Both the position numbers and the translations under genes were made by a program. The notes below the pieces were generated by a model. That model was not told where the DNA came from and ran no database searches. It saw only the letters and a list, made by a program, of their open reading frames with translations. DNA of 64,000 bases from Streptomyces sp. Alt3 (GTDB lineage: Bacteria > Actinomycetota > Actinomycetes > Streptomycetales > Streptomycetaceae): NCBI RefSeq assembly GCF_030719215.1, contig NZ_CP120983.1, positions 4,092,001-4,156,000 on the forward strand. The letters run 5' to 3'. Shown here in pieces: positions 57,064 through 64,000 of the stretch. Each line of letters opens with the position of its first letter. Position 1 is the stretch's first letter.

Positions 57064-58421
57064 CCTCACTCCGCCCCGACCCCGGACACGAGGGCCCGTA
57101 CGCGCAGGGAGCGTACGAGCCCGACGGCACGTTCGAGGCGGCGGTGGAGCAGCTCGCGGACCCGCTGAACGACCCCCTGCCCGGGCAGCACACCTCCTGG
57201 CGCCGGGCCGAGGCGGCCCCGTCCGTGGAAGAGGCGCGCCAGATGCCCCAGAAGGCGGCTCAGGAGCCTGCGGAGCCCACGGGTGAGTGGTACGACCCGG
57301 AGGGGTTCCAGAGGGACTGGTACGGGCAGCAGGGCCCGGCAGCCGCTCCCGCGTCCGTCACCGTCCAGGGGACCGCGGTGATATCCGATCCCCTCGCGGG
57401 GACGCACACCCCGGTGCCGACGGTGCCCGAGCCCGCCCCGGTGCCGACCACACCCGGCCCGGACCCCGTGCCGCCCGCCGGCGAGGCCGGTCCGGTCCGG
57501 AACGACGAGACCGTCGCGCTGCGGACCGCCGATACGCGGCGCGCGTCGCAGCCCGCAGGACCCGGCGGGTCCGGTCCGGACCTGGACCCGCTGCCGACAG
57601 GAGGCCGGGCCGAGCGCAGACGTGCGGCCAAGGGACGCGGGCGACGGCGTGCCGAGCCCCGGCCTACTCCTGAGGCGGGGGCAGGGACGGCGGAGCCCGC
57701 GGCCCCGATGTCCCGGCTGGAGGCCCGGCGCGCGGCCCGTGCCGCAAAGGACAGCCCCGCCGTCGTCGCCAGCAGGGTCGTCGGCGAGGTGTTCATCACC
57801 TTCGGCGTGCTGATGCTCCTGTTCGTCACCTACCAGCTGTGGTGGACCAACGTCCGCGCCGACCAGATCGCCGGCCGCGAGACGAACAAGATCCAGGACG
57901 ACTGGGCGAGCGGCGAGCGGAGTCCGGGCGTCTTCGAGCCCGGCAAGGGATTCGCCATCATGCACATCCCCAAGCTGGACGTGGTGGCACCCATCGCCGA
58001 GGGCATCGACAAGGAGAAGGTCCTCGACCGCGGCATGATCGGTCACTACGGCGAGGGCAAGCTGAAGACCGCCATGCCTTCGGCGGAGCAGGGGAACTTC
58101 GCGGTGGCGGGCCACCGGAACACCCACGGCGAGCCCTTCCGCTACGTCAACAAGCTGAAGCCGGGCGATCCGATCGTGGTCGAGACGCAGGATGCCTACT
58201 ACACGTACGAGATGACCAGCATCCTTCCGCAGACGTCGCCGTCCAACGTGGCCGTGATCGACGAAGTGCCTCCGGGCTCCGGCTTCACCGAGCCGGGCAG
58301 GTACATCACGCTGACGACGTGCACGCCGGAATTCACGAGTACGTACCGAATGATCGTGTGGGGCAAAATGGTCGACGAACGGCCGCGCAGCAAGGGGAAG
58401 CCCGACGCGCTCGTCGGCTGA
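57060..58421 (+). CDS. srtE1: Class E sortase (long, N-terminally extended)
   Basis: A transpeptidase that anchors LAXTG proteins, such as long chaplins, to the wall. Residues 1-235 are a Pro/Ala/Arg-rich cytosolic extension. One helix (~240-262, VFITFGVLMLLFVTYQLWWT) precedes the sortase domain, with catalytic His in AVAGHRNTHGEPFRYV (~350), Cys in TLTTCTPEFTSTYRMIVWG (~420) and Arg in the same stretch. At 453 aa it is much longer than the next sortase. GTG start overlapping pabA. The name follows S. coelicolor SCO3850 by synteny. Confidence 0.88.
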   Translation: MTSLRPDPGHEGPYAQGAYEPDGTFEAAVEQLADPLNDPLPGQHTSWRRAEAAPSVEEARQMPQKAAQEPAEPTGEWYDPEGFQRDWYGQQGPAAAPASVTVQGTAVISDPLAGTHTPVPTVPEPAPVPTTPGPDPVPPAGEAGPVRNDETVALRTADTRRASQPAGPGGSGPDLDPLPTGGRAERRRAAKGRGRRRAEPRPTPEAGAGTAEPAAPMSRLEARRAARAAKDSPAVVASRVVGEVFITFGVLMLLFVTYQLWWTNVRADQIAGRETNKIQDDWASGERSPGVFEPGKGFAIMHIPKLDVVAPIAEGIDKEKVLDRGMIGHYGEGKLKTAMPSAEQGNFAVAGHRNTHGEPFRYVNKLKPGDPIVVETQDAYYTYEMTSILPQTSPSNVAVIDEVPPGSGFTEPGRYITLTTCTPEFTSTYRMIVWGKMVDERPRSKGKPDALVG

Positions 58422-58457
58422 CGCGGGCTGGACGACATCACGACAGGGACGGGTGCG

Positions 58458-59186
58458 GTGGCAGCGAGGACCGAGCACGAAGAGCGCACCGACGAGCCGG
58501 CGGCCCCGGTACGGCGCAGGAGCCGCCATCCCGTAGCCACGGCTGTGAGCCTCTTCGGCGAACTGCTGATCACCGCGGGGCTGGTGCTGGGCCTGTTCGT
58601 CGTCTACTCGCTGTGGTGGACCAACGTGCTGGCCGACCGTGAGGCGCACAAGCAGGGCGACACCGTCCGAGATCGCTGGGCGGGCGGCCCCGGAGCCCTG
58701 GACACCAGGGACGGCATCGGCTTCCTCCACGTCCCCGCCATGAAGAACGGCGAGGTGCTGGTCAAGAAGGGGACCGACACCGAGACGCTCAACAACGGCA
58801 TCGCCGGGTACTACACGGAGCCCGTGAAGTCGGCCCTCCCGGAGGACGCGCAGGGCAACTTCTCGCTCGCCGCGCACCGTGACGGGCACGGCGCCAAGTT
58901 CCACAACATCGACAAGGTGAAGAAGGGCGACGCGGTCGTCTTCGAGACCAAGGACACCTGGTACGTCTACAAGGTCTTCGCGGAGCTTCCGGAGACGTCG
59001 AAGTTCAACGTCGACACGATCGCCCCGGTGCCCAAGGAGTCCGGCGCGACGAAGGCCGGCCGCTACATCACGCTGACCACCTGCACTCCCGTCTACACGT
59101 CGAAGTACCGCTACATCGTGTGGGGTGAGCTGGTGCGGACCGAGAAGGTGGACAGGGACCGCACGAAGCCGGCGGAGCTGCGCTAG
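58458..59186 (+). CDS. srtE2: Class E sortase (short)
   Basis: The second of two tandem sortases, 242 aa. One helix (~30-53, SLFGELLITAGLVLGLFVVY) and a sortase domain with His in LAAHRDGHGAKFHNID (~140) and Cys in TLTTCTPVYTSKYRYIVWGE (~208), followed by a short basic tail. GTG start with CAGGGACGG upstream, 36 bases after srtE1, so probably co-transcribed with pabA and srtE1. In S. coelicolor the pair is needed for aerial hyphae. Confidence 0.9.
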   Translation: MAARTEHEERTDEPAAPVRRRSRHPVATAVSLFGELLITAGLVLGLFVVYSLWWTNVLADREAHKQGDTVRDRWAGGPGALDTRDGIGFLHVPAMKNGEVLVKKGTDTETLNNGIAGYYTEPVKSALPEDAQGNFSLAAHRDGHGAKFHNIDKVKKGDAVVFETKDTWYVYKVFAELPETSKFNVDTIAPVPKESGATKAGRYITLTTCTPVYTSKYRYIVWGELVRTEKVDRDRTKPAELR

Positions 59187-59203
59187 CACCGGTGCGGAGC
59201 GGA

Positions 59204-59237
59204 AGGGCCCCGGTCACCGTGAGGTGACCGGGGCCCT
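59204..59237. terminator. Bidirectional terminator, sortase operon / pknB
   Basis: Perfect 15-bp stem AGGGCCCCGGTCACC / GGTGACCGGGGCCCT with GTGA tetraloop, between convergent srtE2 and pknB. Confidence 0.88.
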
Positions 59238-59269
59238 GTCGTTCCCGCGTGCTGTGCGGGTCGGCCCGA

Positions 59270-61252
59270 CTAGCCGTCCCGGCCGCCGAAGAGGTTGCCG
59301 CCCCCGTCGCCACCGATGGTGGTGAGGGTGACCGTGGAACCCTTGGCGACCTGGGAGTTGGCCCCCGGGTCGGCCTGCATCACCAGCGCGTTGGGCTTGT
59401 CGGACGAGTTGGGCGCGAGCGCGACCACCAGACCGAGGCCTTCGAGCGCGGACTTCGCGTCCTGGAACCGCTTTCCGACGATGTCGCCCGGGACGGTGAC
59501 CTGCTCGGGTTCGGCCGGGCCCTTGGACACCTTGAGGACGATCTGGACGTCCTTGGACTGCTTGCTCGGGCCTGCCGGGCTCTGGTCGATGACCGTCCCC
59601 GCTGCTTCCTCCGAGTCGACGTCCTGCCTCGACACGTTCGTGAACCCGAGGCCGTTCAGCTGTTGCACGGCCGCGTCGTAGGGGCGGGTACGCACGTCGG
59701 GCATCGGCTCGGTCGCCTCCTTGGCCACCGTGATCGTGACCTCGGAGTCCTTCTCGACCTTCGAACCGCCCTCAGGCTTCTGCGAGATGACCGTGTCGGT
59801 CGTCTTCTCGGACTCCGCCGTCTGCACGTTCACCGTGAAGCCCTTGTCCTCCAGGGCCTTGCGGGCGTTGTCCTCGGACTTCTCCAGGACGTCCGGGACC
59901 TCGACCTTGGGGGCGCCGGTGGAGACGACGACCGTGACCGTCTCGCCGGTCGCGATCTGCTCGTGCGATCCCGGGGACTGGCTGCAGATCTTGCCCTTCT
60001 CCTGGGCCTCGCACGGCTCCTTGGAACCGACCTTCAGGACGATCTCGGAGTTGTCCGCGAGTTTCTGCGCCTGGTCGACCGTGGAGCCGACCATGTTCGG
60101 CACGTCGATCTTCTCGTCACCGCTGTTGCCGTTGTCGCTGAAGACCGTCATGCCGATGAGGATCGCGCCGATGAGCACCAGGACGCCGGCGACGACCAGC
60201 AGGATCGTCGAGGTGTTGCTCTTCTTCTGGCGCCGCCGGCCCGGTCGGTCGTCGTAGCCGTAGCCGCCGTCGTCCGGATTGACCGGGGGCAGCATGGACG
60301 TCTGCGCGCCGCCCTGGTCCGTCGCCCGCAGCGCCTGGGTGGGCTGGTCGTTGCCGTAGCCGTCGTACCCGCCGTAGCCCGCCGCTCCCATGGCCGCGGT
60401 CGCGGCGACCGGCTGGCCGTCGAGGCAGGCCTCGATGTCGGCGCGCATCTCGTCCGCCGACTGGTAGCGGTAGTCGGGGTCCTTGGTCAGGGCCTTCAGG
60501 ACGATGGCGTCCATCTCAGGCGTGATCTCGGAGTCGAAGTTGCTCGGGGGCTGCGGTTCCTCACGCACGTGCTGGTACGCGACGGCGACCGGCGAGTCAC
60601 CCACGAACGGGGGCCGGACCGCCAGCAGTTCGTAGAGCAGGCAGCCGGTGGAGTACAGGTCGGAGCGTGCGTCGACCTGCTCGCCCTTGGCCTGCTCCGG
60701 GGAGAGGTACTGGGCCGTCCCGATCACCGCGGCGGTCTGGGTCATGGTCATCCCGGAGTCGCCCATGGCGCGGGCGATGCCGAAGTCCATGACCTTCACC
60801 TGGCCGGTGCGCGTCAGCATGACGTTCGCCGGCTTGATGTCCCGGTGCACGATCTGGGCGCGGTGCGAGTACTCCAGTGCCTGGAGGATCCCGACCGTCA
60901 TCTCGAGGGTCCGCTCCGGCAGCAGCTTGCGGCCGGAGTGGAGAAGCTCTCTGAGGGTCGACCCGTCGACGTACTCCATCACGATGTACGGGATGGACAC
61001 GCCGTCGACGTAGTCCTCGCCGGTGTCGTACACGGCGACGATCGCGGGGTGGTTGAGCGAGGCGGCCGACTGGGCCTCACGGCGGAACCGTGCCTGGAAG
61101 GACGGGTCGCGGGCGAGATCGGCCCGCAGCGTCTTCACAGCGACGGTGCGACCGAGCCGGGTGTCGTGCGCGAGGTAGACCTCGGCCATGCCACCACGGC
61201 CGAGCACCGAGCCCAGCTCGTACCGGCCGCCGAGGCGACGCGGCTCTTCCAT
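59270..61252 (-). CDS. pknB: Serine/threonine protein kinase PknB with PASTA domains
   Basis: A transmembrane kinase that senses muropeptides or lipid II and controls growth and wall synthesis. The 660-aa product has a kinase domain (~11-270: GRYELGSVLGRGGMAEVYLA, HRDIKPANVMLT, VMDFGIARAMGDSGMTMTQT), a Gly/Tyr-rich juxtamembrane region, one helix (~346-368, ILLVVAGVLVLIGAILIGM) and four PASTA repeats (starting at DVPNMVGSTVDQAQKLA) to the C-terminus. ATG at 61252. Unlike mycobacteria there is no pknA neighbour. Upstream of it on the same strand are pbpA and ftsW/rodA. Confidence 0.97.
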   Translation of the reverse strand: MEEPRRLGGRYELGSVLGRGGMAEVYLAHDTRLGRTVAVKTLRADLARDPSFQARFRREAQSAASLNHPAIVAVYDTGEDYVDGVSIPYIVMEYVDGSTLRELLHSGRKLLPERTLEMTVGILQALEYSHRAQIVHRDIKPANVMLTRTGQVKVMDFGIARAMGDSGMTMTQTAAVIGTAQYLSPEQAKGEQVDARSDLYSTGCLLYELLAVRPPFVGDSPVAVAYQHVREEPQPPSNFDSEITPEMDAIVLKALTKDPDYRYQSADEMRADIEACLDGQPVAATAAMGAAGYGGYDGYGNDQPTQALRATDQGGAQTSMLPPVNPDDGGYGYDDRPGRRRQKKSNTSTILLVVAGVLVLIGAILIGMTVFSDNGNSGDEKIDVPNMVGSTVDQAQKLADNSEIVLKVGSKEPCEAQEKGKICSQSPGSHEQIATGETVTVVVSTGAPKVEVPDVLEKSEDNARKALEDKGFTVNVQTAESEKTTDTVISQKPEGGSKVEKDSEVTITVAKEATEPMPDVRTRPYDAAVQQLNGLGFTNVSRQDVDSEEAAGTVIDQSPAGPSKQSKDVQIVLKVSKGPAEPEQVTVPGDIVGKRFQDAKSALEGLGLVVALAPNSSDKPNALVMQADPGANSQVAKGSTVTLTTIGGDGGGNLFGGRDG

Positions 61253-61424
61253 AACTGATCCAGCCCTCTCCGTCAGTCCCGACCGCACCCGTGTGTGGTC
61301 CGGCGGTGCGCTGTTCGCGGCATACGCTACCGGGCACGCACTGCTTGATCGGCCCGCACCCGTCAGCTGATATCCGACCGGTATCCCAATGTGCTGGTGT
61401 GGACAGAAGTTGTGACGGGTGTCA

Positions 61425-62879
61425 CTACTTTCCGTCGAGTACCGCCTTCATCACGCTCTTGGCGATCGGTGCGGCCAGGCCGCCACCGGAGATGTCGTCC
61501 CGGTTGGCGTTGCCGTCCTCGACCACCACGGCGACGGCGACCGGGGAGCCGCTGTCGGTCTTGGCGTACGAGATGAACCAGGCGTACGGCTTCTCGCTGT
61601 TGTTGAGGCCGTGCTGGGCGGTACCGGTCTTGCCACCGACAGTGACGCCGTCGATCTGCGCGTTGGTTCCCGTGCCGTCCGCGACCACGGTCTCCATCAT
61701 CTGCTGCACCTTCTGGGCGTTCTCCGCCGAGAGCGGCCGGCTGAGCTGCTCCTTCTCGTGCGTGTAGATGACGTCGAGGTTGGGCGCCTGGCGCTGGGCG
61801 ACCATGTACGGCTGCATGAGCTTGCCGTCGTTGGCGATCGCGGACGCGACCATGGCCATCTGCAGGGGCGTGGCGCGGTTGGACGCCTGGCCGATGCCCG
61901 CCATGGCGTTCTGCGGCTGGTTGTCCTTCGGATAGACGCTCGCGTCGGCGCGGACCGGAGTGAAGACCTCTTTGTTGAAGCCGAACTTGTCGGCCTGCTC
62001 GATCATCTTCGCGTTGCCGAGGTCGTTGCTCATCTTGCCGAAGACGGTGTTGCAGGACCAGCGCAGGGCCTCACGGAGCGAGGCGTTCTCGCAGGGGATG
62101 TCCCCCTCGTTCTGCAGCAGGTTGGTCGACAGGGGCAGTCGCCAGGGGAGCGGGGAGTCCGTCTCCTCGTCGATGTCGGTGTAGAGGCCGTTCTCCAGCG
62201 CCGCCGCGGCCGTGACGACCTTGAACGTCGAGCCGGGCGGGTAGGTCTCCCGCAGGGCCCGGTTCAGCATCGGCTTGTCCTTGTCCTGCAGGAGCTTCTG
62301 CCGGGCGTCGGAGTCCTCCATGGAGTTGCCCGCGAAGACCGAGGGGTCGTACGAGGGGGTGCTGGCCAGCGCGAGGACGGCGCCGGTCTGCGGGTCGAGC
62401 GCGGCGACGGCGCCCTTCTTGGCTCCCAGCCCCTTGAAGGCCGCCTTCTGGGCGGCACCGTTGAGGGTGGTGACGATGTTCCCGCCGGTCTTCTTCTCGC
62501 CGGTGAACATCGACAGGGTGCGGTCGAAGAACAGCTGGTCGCTGTTGCCGGTGAGGATGCCGTCCTCGATGCTCTCCAGCTGCGAGGAGTCGAAGGCCTG
62601 CGAGGAGTAGCCGGTGACGGGCGCCCACATGGGGCCGTTCTTCCAGACGCGCTTGTACTGGAAGTCACTGTCCGTCGTCTCGACGGAGCCCGTCACGGGC
62701 TCGCCGTCGACGATGATGTTTCCGCGTTCGTGGGCGTAGCGCTCGATCTGGACGCGGCGGTTGTGCTCGTTCGCGTTGAGCTCGTCGGCGCGCACGTACT
62801 GGATGTAGTTGGTGCGGACGAGCAGGGCCAGGACGAGGATCCCGCAGAAGAGCGCGATCCTGCGCAGCGGCTTGTTCAC
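61425..62879 (-). CDS. pbpA: Class B penicillin-binding protein PbpA
   Basis: A monofunctional D,D-transpeptidase partner of the SEDS protein encoded just upstream. The 484-aa product has an N-terminal helix (LRRIALFCGILVLALLVRTN), a non-catalytic dimerisation domain with RGNIIVDGEPVTGS, and the transpeptidase domain with SxxK in YPPGSTFKVV (~215), SxN in SCNTVFG (~276) and KTG in VGGKTGTAQHGL (~415). Its ATG overlaps the ftsW/rodA stop by four bases. The genes following in order are pknB and the terminator. Confidence 0.96.
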   Translation of the reverse strand: MNKPLRRIALFCGILVLALLVRTNYIQYVRADELNANEHNRRVQIERYAHERGNIIVDGEPVTGSVETTDSDFQYKRVWKNGPMWAPVTGYSSQAFDSSQLESIEDGILTGNSDQLFFDRTLSMFTGEKKTGGNIVTTLNGAAQKAAFKGLGAKKGAVAALDPQTGAVLALASTPSYDPSVFAGNSMEDSDARQKLLQDKDKPMLNRALRETYPPGSTFKVVTAAAALENGLYTDIDEETDSPLPWRLPLSTNLLQNEGDIPCENASLREALRWSCNTVFGKMSNDLGNAKMIEQADKFGFNKEVFTPVRADASVYPKDNQPQNAMAGIGQASNRATPLQMAMVASAIANDGKLMQPYMVAQRQAPNLDVIYTHEKEQLSRPLSAENAQKVQQMMETVVADGTGTNAQIDGVTVGGKTGTAQHGLNNSEKPYAWFISYAKTDSGSPVAVAVVVEDGNANRDDISGGGLAAPIAKSVMKAVLDGK

Positions 62880-64000
62880 GGTCGGACCACCTGGGTCATC
62901 TCGGCGTCCGGGGACGGTGCGGGGGCCGGGGCGGGACGTCGGGCCGTGTCACTGATTCTGATCAGGATGCCGATCAGTGCCCAGTTGGCGATGACGGACG
63001 AACCACCGGCCGCCATGAACGGCATGGTCATACCCGTCAGCGGGATGAGCCCCATGACACCGCCGGCCACCACGAAGACCTGGATGGCGAAGGAGCCGGA
63101 GAGGCCGATCGCGAGGAGCTTGCCGAAGGGATCCCGGGCGGCGAGCGCCGTACGGACGCCGCGCTCGACGATCAGGCCGTAGACGAGCAGGACGGCCATC
63201 ATGCCGGCCAGCCCGAGTTCCTCGCCGACGGTGGCGAGGATGAAGTCGGAGTTGGCGGCGAAGCCGATCAGGTCGGAGTTGCCCTGCCCGAGCCCGGTGC
63301 CGAGGGTTCCTCCGGAGCCGAAGGCCATGAGCGACTTGGCCATCTGCTCGCTGGCCGCCTCCTTGCCCCAGCCCGCGAAGGGGTCGAGCCAGGCGGTGAC
63401 ACGGTCCTGCACGTGCGGCTCGAACGTCGCGACGCCGACGGCGCCGGCACCGGACATCAACAGACCGAAGACGATCCAGCTGGTGCGTTCGGTGGCGACG
63501 TACAGCATGACGACGAACATGCCGAAGAACAGAAGCGAGGACCCCAGGTCGGTCTCGAAGACCAGGATGAGGATCGAGAACGCCCAGACCATCAGGATCG
63601 GGCCGAGGTCACGGCCGCGGGGGAGGTAGAGGCCCATGAAGCGGCGGCTGGCGAGGGCCAGTGCGTCGCGTTTGACCATCAGGTACCCGGCGAAGAACAC
63701 CGCGATGATGATCTTCGCGAACTCTCCCGGCTGGATCGTTCCGACGCCAGGAATCTTGATCCAGATCTTGGCGCCGTTCACGGCGGGGAAGAACATGGGA
63801 AGGATCAGCAGGACCAGCGCGACCAGCATCGAGATGTAGGTGTAGCGCTGCAGGATGCGGTGGTCCTTGAGGACGACCAGGACGAGGACCAGGAAGGCCA
63901 CGCCGACCGCCGAGAACATCAGCTGCTTCGAGGCGGCAGGGGCGAACGTCTTGATGGCCTGGAACCGTTCCGACTGGTCCAGCCGCCAGATGAGGGCCAG
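62876..64000 (-). CDS. FtsW/RodA/SpoVE-family SEDS protein (5' end beyond the window)
   Basis: A peptidoglycan glycosyltransferase of the SEDS family working with PbpA. About 374 residues are visible. The frame is open to the right edge (LALIWRLDQSERFQAIKTFA at the border); the N-terminal helices are missing. Visible hallmarks are VNGAKIWIKIPGVGTIQPGE then FAKIIIAVFFAGYL, LIFETDLGSS-like LILVFETDLGSSLLFFGMFV, and near the end GLIPLTGMTMPFMAAGGSS followed by IANWALIGILIRISD. The C-terminus is an Ala/Pro-rich tail. Confidence 0.95.
   Translation of the reverse strand: MALIWRLDQSERFQAIKTFAPAASKQLMFSAVGVAFLVLVLVVLKDHRILQRYTYISMLVALVLLILPMFFPAVNGAKIWIKIPGVGTIQPGEFAKIIIAVFFAGYLMVKRDALALASRRFMGLYLPRGRDLGPILMVWAFSILILVFETDLGSSLLFFGMFVVMLYVATERTSWIVFGLLMSGAGAVGVATFEPHVQDRVTAWLDPFAGWGKEAASEQMAKSLMAFGSGGTLGTGLGQGNSDLIGFAANSDFILATVGEELGLAGMMAVLLVYGLIVERGVRTALAARDPFGKLLAIGLSGSFAIQVFVVAGGVMGLIPLTGMTMPFMAAGGSSVIANWALIGILIRISDTARRPAPAPAPSPDAEMTQVVRP

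Noticed and set aside
59249..61258. Rightward open frame (669 codons) across pknB
   Set aside because: Antisense shadow of pknB, whose kinase and PASTA motifs are unambiguous.
1..64000. CRISPR arrays, insertion sequences, prophage, secondary-metabolite clusters
   Set aside because: None seen: no regularly spaced repeats, transposases, phage structural genes, or PKS/NRPS/terpene genes.

Overview
The window is a high-GC actinobacterial chromosome segment carrying the replication origin, and gene content and order mark it as a Streptomyces core chromosome. Diagnostic signs are the order dnaB / rplI-rpsR-ssb-rpsF / femX / pcnA / murJ / sigM / trxBA / parBA / rsmG-jag-yidC-yidD-rnpA-rpmH / dnaA-oriC-dnaN / gnd / recF / dciA / gyrBA / tRNA-Ile / tRNA-Ala / ppiA / rhomboid / crgA / pabA / two class E sortases / pknB / pbpA / ftsW-rodA. 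Other signs are the long Pro/Gln-rich linker in DnaA, a 1.07-kb dnaA-dnaN spacer full of TTGTCCACA-type DnaA boxes, and many GTTTCACGTGAAAC parS sites. No prophage, IS element, CRISPR array or biosynthetic cluster was seen.

Layout. 1-5062: the 5' part of dnaB (minus, with an apparent one-base frameshift), a MATE exporter, the S6-SSB-S18-L9 operon (minus) and a small membrane protein. 5246-15463: cell-envelope genes (FemX-like aminoacyl ligase, alanine-racemase fold protein, GT87-type membrane glycosyltransferase, class A PBP), a PadR regulator with a perfect operator-like palindrome, inositol-3-phosphate synthase and an MFS transporter. 15594-26677: CCA-adding enzyme, then DUF6049 protein, MurJ flippase, MurJ-associated pseudokinase, ECF sigma factor and its anti-sigma factor, then thioredoxin reductase and thioredoxin behind a SigR-type promoter. 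26759-33675 (minus): GNAT protein, ParB, ParA, RsmG, Jag, YidC, YidD, RnpA, L34. 34057-46658 (plus): dnaA, oriC, dnaN, gnd, recF, dciA, gyrB, gyrA, DUF3566 protein. 46730-51858: tRNA-Ile and tRNA-Ala bracketing a more variable block (DUF6344-like exported protein, DLW-39 peptide, a decayed reading frame, a secreted sensor-like protein, a tail-anchored Ser/Thr kinase, an HTH protein). 52050-64000: DUF5324 protein, PpiA, rhomboid protease, CrgA, DUF881 protein, small membrane protein, PabA/TrpG, two sortases, PknB, PbpA and a truncated FtsW/RodA.

How it works together. Replication initiation (DnaA, oriC, DnaN, DciA, DnaB, gyrase, SSB) and segregation (ParA, ParB, eight perfect parS sites) sit beside polar growth and cell-wall synthesis (MurJ, its pseudokinase, PknB, PbpA, FtsW/RodA, CrgA, sortases). 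Besides oriC, DnaA-box groups occur at the dnaB promoter (979-1067), in the parA leader (29911-29937), at the dnaA promoter (33908-33916) and between the rhomboid gene and crgA (54726-54928). A DnaA-trio-like repeat lies at the dnaN end of oriC.

I found no wholly unknown multi-gene system. The signals most worth following are the DnaA-trio, the distal DnaA-box clusters, the parS sites fused to terminator palindromes, the split MurJ/pseudokinase pair, the PadR operator, and the decayed or frame-ambiguous small genes at 48 kb and 56.2 kb.
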